DNA of 64,000 nucleotides from Lachnospiraceae bacterium (GTDB lineage: Bacteria > Bacillota > Clostridia > Lachnospirales > Lachnospiraceae), in assembly GCA_024687305.1 (NCBI GenBank), contig JAILEQ010000064.1, forward strand, positions 1 through 64,000, given 5' to 3'. Position 1 is the first letter of the stretch. Every line of letters starts with the position of its first letter. Shown one piece after another: positions 60,021-64,000 of this stretch. The notes beneath the pieces were generated by a model. It was given only the letters and a program-made list of their open reading frames with translations, was not told the DNA's origin and searched no databases. The position numbers and the translations under genes are program-made.

Positions 60021-60864
60021 TCCGGGTCCGTTCCCCCTTGGCATCGGCCTCGGGTTTTTTCTCGAATATTACAGCGTCGTAGTGCTTTTCCGCACTCTCG
60101 ATCTCCTTATCGCCTCTGGCGGTCCAGGCTATCCACATGGGTCTGTAAAGAAGTCTTGTGATCCTCCAGCCTATACTTTTGTGCTTGTGATTAAAGGCAA
60201 CAAAGTCGGGTTTTGAGATGATGTTAAGCCATAGCTCCGACATAAAAAGGTGAATGGGTGTAAAACCATATGTTTTTACAAAGTTTTCCGAAAGCTGTCC
60301 TCTTATTATCTCGGGATGGTTCTTTCTAAACCATGCTACAAGGAAAGGGCTGAAGGATTCTATACAGAATTTGCCCCCATATGTTTTAAGCTTGTCATAT
60401 GTCTTTTCGCACAGCTCATAGTTTCTGGTTCCGTTGTCTGCTTTGATCTCACAGATCAGGTCGACATCTTTAAGCGTTTCGAGTGCCTCGTCAAGAAGCG
60501 GGATCTTTTCATCGGTACCGCTTAATCTGTAAGTGCTCAGTTCTTCGTATGTACACTCTTTGAGTTTCTTGTCGACGCCGCACATACGTCTCAAATTTCC
60601 GTCATGGAAGACTACGAGTATACCGTCTTTGCTCATCTGAACGTCGAGTTCAACACCGTAACCGTTCTCTCTCGCAAGTCTGAATGCGGTAAGGGAGTTC
60701 TCGGGTACACCGTCCCCGTGAAGTCCTCTGTGAGCATACATCTTATGCCTGAAATATGATGTGTCTCTCTTACGTCCCGGCTTCGTCATTATAATAAAAG
60801 CAAACACAAAAAACGCTAATAAAATAACAGCTATTACTATTGCTATGATCAATATAGCGCGCAT
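60010..60864 (-). CDS. Glycerophosphodiester phosphodiesterase family
   Basis: YAHRGLHGDGVPENSLTAFRLARENGYGVELDVQMSKDGILVVFHDGNLRRM. Confidence 0.94.
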   Translation of the reverse strand: MRAILIIAIVIAVILLAFFVFAFIIMTKPGRKRDTSYFRHKMYAHRGLHGDGVPENSLTAFRLARENGYGVELDVQMSKDGILVVFHDGNLRRMCGVDKKLKECTYEELSTYRLSGTDEKIPLLDEALETLKDVDLICEIKADNGTRNYELCEKTYDKLKTYGGKFCIESFSPFLVAWFRKNHPEIIRGQLSENFVKTYGFTPIHLFMSELWLNIISKPDFVAFNHKHKSIGWRITRLLYRPMWIAWTARGDKEIESAEKHYDAVIFEKKPEADAKGERTRNGA

Positions 60865-61000
60865 GAATAAAAACGCCTCTTTTCAATTAAATTTCCGATG
60901 GAAACATTGTACCACTAATTGCCTGCGAAAACCATTTAGCGGAATTATTTAACAGAATTATTACATCAAATTCACAGTTTGGTTATTATTCTCTTCTGTA

Positions 61001-64000
61001 TCAATCTTCAATCTCCAATTCAAAGTCGTGATTGTTTCCGACTGACCGTATTGCCTGCCTCATATTATCCGAAACGACAACACGACGTAAGTTTTCCAAG
61101 GATAAAACGGGCGATATATCTGTCAGATCGTCATTCCATCTTATATCTATTTCTTCGAGTTCGGGATGAGCCTCGATGAAATCTTTGAAACCGTCATTAT
61201 CAAAGCCGCAATTGAACATATCTATCCGCCTTATGGGAGTATTTTTAATCCGATCTGCCCACAATTTGTAATCTCCCTCACCGAGATTTAAATAATCAAA
61301 ATACGGGATCTTTGAGATAAAATCATATGTCTCCTCGGTATATTGCCTAAAGTGATCATAAAAATCGAGTCCAAAATGAGGAACCCAGCCTCCTTCATCG
61401 GGCTCCATGCAATAGGAATAGTCCACTTTTCCAAGCGGAGAATAATCATTTACCTTCTCTGCTCTTAACGATAGCCACGTAAGTTTCTTTAAGTTTTCAA
61501 TGCCACTTATAGAACTGATGCCCACTTCGTCCAAACGAAGCGTACTTAAGTCTTCGAAGGTAAAGATCTGCGAAATATCTGTAAGTTTCGGGCAATTTTG
61601 TACTTCAAAATCACTTAACTCCTTAAATCTGTCTATTCCGTCCAACGTCTTTAAAGGTTCCATACAAACAATAAGATAATCGAGCCTGTTCATCTGAGGA
61701 AGATCCTTAAGGTCTGTAAGTGAACCCTCTTCTGTTAAGGGGATCTTCTCTCCTGTCCAATTATCACTAATAAAATACGTGTCGGTTTCGGTTTCTTCGT
61801 CCCATCTTTTCTCGACCCATCTGTGATTGCGAGAGACCGCATATTTACCCGCTATGATCAGGTTTCTTATATTGTTAAGCACCGGTAACGGAACATTTTT
61901 CAATTCATCCGATTCGATCATCGGAAGGTCGATCGATAAAAGCAGATCTTCCGAAAGACCGTCAAACTGCGAAAGATCTTCAAGTTCAAGACCTTCTACG
62001 TTCAACGCCTCGAGATCGTACAGATATTTTAATCCCTCGACGGAGGTAACGGAAGTACATCGCAAACTCAGCCTTTTAAGATTCTGAAGAGTAAATGCTG
62101 CCGAAGCATCCGTAAGCTCCGGACAGAATTCGATAAACAGGTTCTCCAAAGACTCAAGGTTCTGAATGCCTTCAAGCGATTTTACGGGAACACACCTTAA
62201 ACTCAATTCCTTTAATCCCGTGAGGTTTTCAAGCATACTTAGATCCGTGAGTCTCGTCCCGTTTTCAACCGCCACACGCTCACCGTCTTCGGAATTGTTT
62301 GCAATGATGTACAAAGAAACCGGATTGGTCGCCCAGTCTTCCTCGATCCAATATTTATCCGGATCGTAAATAACATCTCCCGCCATATACAATCTTTCCA
62401 CTCTTGCCAAAACCGTTTTGGGCAACACTTCGAGTTCATCCAATGAAGACAAAACGATCGGAGCGTTATTCGGATGCCACTCCGAATTGGGATAGCTTAT
62501 CTGATAAAAAGTAAATATATTCTCCATAACGAGCTCTTGAGCCTGGTCACCAAGCATGGGAGGTACCTCGAGTCTTCCTCCCCTAAGATTGAACAGCGGT
62601 ATAAGATCGGTTATGTTTTCCTGCCCGACGAGATTAAAATTGTAACGTTGCTCTTTGTCAAGTCCATCCAATACGGACAAATCGGGTAAGGCTTCTTCCA
62701 TAACATGCTCAAAAGTGAAAAATCTGGCATTTGTCTTACCAAAATCAGGCAAAGAATACGTACCGACAAATATCATACGATCAAGACGCATACCGTCAAG
62801 TGCCGTCCAATCGGTAAGACGCGGACACCCTTCAACACGTAATGTGCCCTTTTCTTCTCCAAACTTTTCAAGATACTGTATTCCCTCTAACGATGTCAGA
62901 TACTGGCAATCGATCAACTCAAGCGAAGCAGCCTGAGTGTCGATACCTTCAAGCGAAGTAATATTGCCGTCACAGATAAAAAGACTGTTAGTAACATTGC
63001 CAAACTGCGAAAGATCATAACCGGTACACTCATACATTTCCAGATCGTATATAGGAGTATCCTGTAAATATGGCATTATATCTTCCGAAAGATCGACCTT
63101 TGATACATTAAGTAATCTAAAAGAATCTATAGCTTCAAGCCCCGAGAAATCCGTTATGTTCCATCCGGAAAAATCGAGATGAAGGTCACCTTTTTGTTGG
63201 ATATCTCTTAAGAAATTCAGATTGGTTATCCCGGAAGCCTGGACAGAAATATCTTTCAATTTCGGCAATTCCCCAAGCGAAGCAAGATTTCTCAATCCTT
63301 CATTTTCATTTCCGTCCAATCGAAACGTCTCTAATTCCTTACAGTTTTCTACTGCGGAAATATCGCTTAACCTCACGTTATTCAGACGAAGATATCTCAA
63401 CTTCTTAAAGTTTTCGATACCATTCAATGAACCGATGTTCATTTCCTCCAAATAGATATCTTCAAGCGATACACATTTTGAAATAGCCTCGAGGGAATTT
63501 ATCGGTACCTGTTTTAATTCAAGCTTCTTAAGATATGTGCACTTGTTTAACGAAAAATCGGCACTTACAGGCATATGTTCAATAAATGCCTCTTCAAGAT
63601 ATACACATTTGTTAAGGCCACTAAGATCCACAGAATTCAGTTCATGCCCGTTACCGATATTTATACTTCTAAGTTTCCATGGATGGAACTCGGAAAAATC
63701 GACACTCCTTGAAAAAACCAGATCAAATCTCGCGTCGGTCAATTTTTTACAATCTGTAAGCGGAGAAAAATCAACTACATCGCTGCCATGATATTCGATA
63801 TGCTCTATTGATGAACCGCGAAGCCACTCAAGACTTCCGATATTATTGTCACAACAGGTGACGTTATTGAGATTTTTCAATTCCGAAAGATTGGGAATTT
63901 CGACATCGACGGCACAAAGAGTAAGACTCTGCAGATTTGGCAACAGAGTTATCCAGCTGATATCATCGTATTGAGTTATTGGATATTCATGACCGTCTTC
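61001..64000 (-). CDS. Leucine-rich repeat protein, truncated by the window edge (5' end missing)
   Basis: Many L-x2-L-x-L-x2 repeats; frame open to position 64000 beyond the alternative start at 63943. Confidence 0.85.
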   Translation of the reverse strand, partial: EDGHEYPITQYDDISWITLLPNLQSLTLCAVDVEIPNLSELKNLNNVTCCDNNIGSLEWLRGSSIEHIEYHGSDVVDFSPLTDCKKLTDARFDLVFSRSVDFSEFHPWKLRSINIGNGHELNSVDLSGLNKCVYLEEAFIEHMPVSADFSLNKCTYLKKLELKQVPINSLEAISKCVSLEDIYLEEMNIGSLNGIENFKKLRYLRLNNVRLSDISAVENCKELETFRLDGNENEGLRNLASLGELPKLKDISVQASGITNLNFLRDIQQKGDLHLDFSGWNITDFSGLEAIDSFRLLNVSKVDLSEDIMPYLQDTPIYDLEMYECTGYDLSQFGNVTNSLFICDGNITSLEGIDTQAASLELIDCQYLTSLEGIQYLEKFGEEKGTLRVEGCPRLTDWTALDGMRLDRMIFVGTYSLPDFGKTNARFFTFEHVMEEALPDLSVLDGLDKEQRYNFNLVGQENITDLIPLFNLRGGRLEVPPMLGDQAQELVMENIFTFYQISYPNSEWHPNNAPIVLSSLDELEVLPKTVLARVERLYMAGDVIYDPDKYWIEEDWATNPVSLYIIANNSEDGERVAVENGTRLTDLSMLENLTGLKELSLRCVPVKSLEGIQNLESLENLFIEFCPELTDASAAFTLQNLKRLSLRCTSVTSVEGLKYLYDLEALNVEGLELEDLSQFDGLSEDLLLSIDLPMIESDELKNVPLPVLNNIRNLIIAGKYAVSRNHRWVEKRWDEETETDTYFISDNWTGEKIPLTEEGSLTDLKDLPQMNRLDYLIVCMEPLKTLDGIDRFKELSDFEVQNCPKLTDISQIFTFEDLSTLRLDEVGISSISGIENLKKLTWLSLRAEKVNDYSPLGKVDYSYCMEPDEGGWVPHFGLDFYDHFRQYTEETYDFISKIPYFDYLNLGEGDYKLWADRIKNTPIRRIDMFNCGFDNDGFKDFIEAHPELEEIDIRWNDDLTDISPVLSLENLRRVVVSDNMRQAIRSVGNNHDFELEIED

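Overview
About 64 kb of a Firmicutes chromosome, most likely Lachnospiraceae (Butyrivibrio/Pseudobutyrivibrio-like by protein character; this is an inference). Most of it is housekeeping: a complete F-ATP synthase operon, mfd-pth-glgD-glgC, murC, a DnaD/DnaC-like helicase-loading pair, prs, upp-rpiB-ywlC(sua5), mecA, dnaB-rplI-gdpP, and rpsF-ssb-rpsR. Accessory or unusual content: (1) A SPLIT pyruvate formate-lyase. The catalytic subunit (35162-37201, with the IACCVSS Cys pair) stops before the glycyl-radical domain. That domain is a separate 80-aa gene (37451-37693, RVSGYAV). Between them is a 66-aa Cys-rich ORF (37231-37431) whose N-terminal half resembles the start of the glycyl-radical domain but which has C-x2-C-x6-C instead of a glycyl loop. 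An intrinsic terminator, pflA and a 2[4Fe-4S] ferredoxin follow. I rank this as the most exciting system in the window. (2) A two-gene module of an HD-phosphohydrolase with a C-terminal RyR-like domain (55821-57839) and a SLOG-like nucleotide-sensor domain fused to about 4 TM helices (54281-55795), a candidate nucleotide-signalling or conflict system. (3) A DnaA-box cluster with two perfect tandem TTATCCACA 9-mers between murC and the dnaD/dnaC-like operon. (4) A c-subunit with a two-carboxylate, Na+-type ion-binding signature. (5) A HipBA-like toxin-antitoxin pair with an operator-like inverted repeat. (6) A manno-oligosaccharide utilisation locus with repeated TTACTTAA/TTAAGTAA sites. (7) A large LRR protein truncated by the window edge. 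No tRNA, rRNA, CRISPR array or transposase was recognised. All assignments come from reading the sequence and translations; no database search was run.
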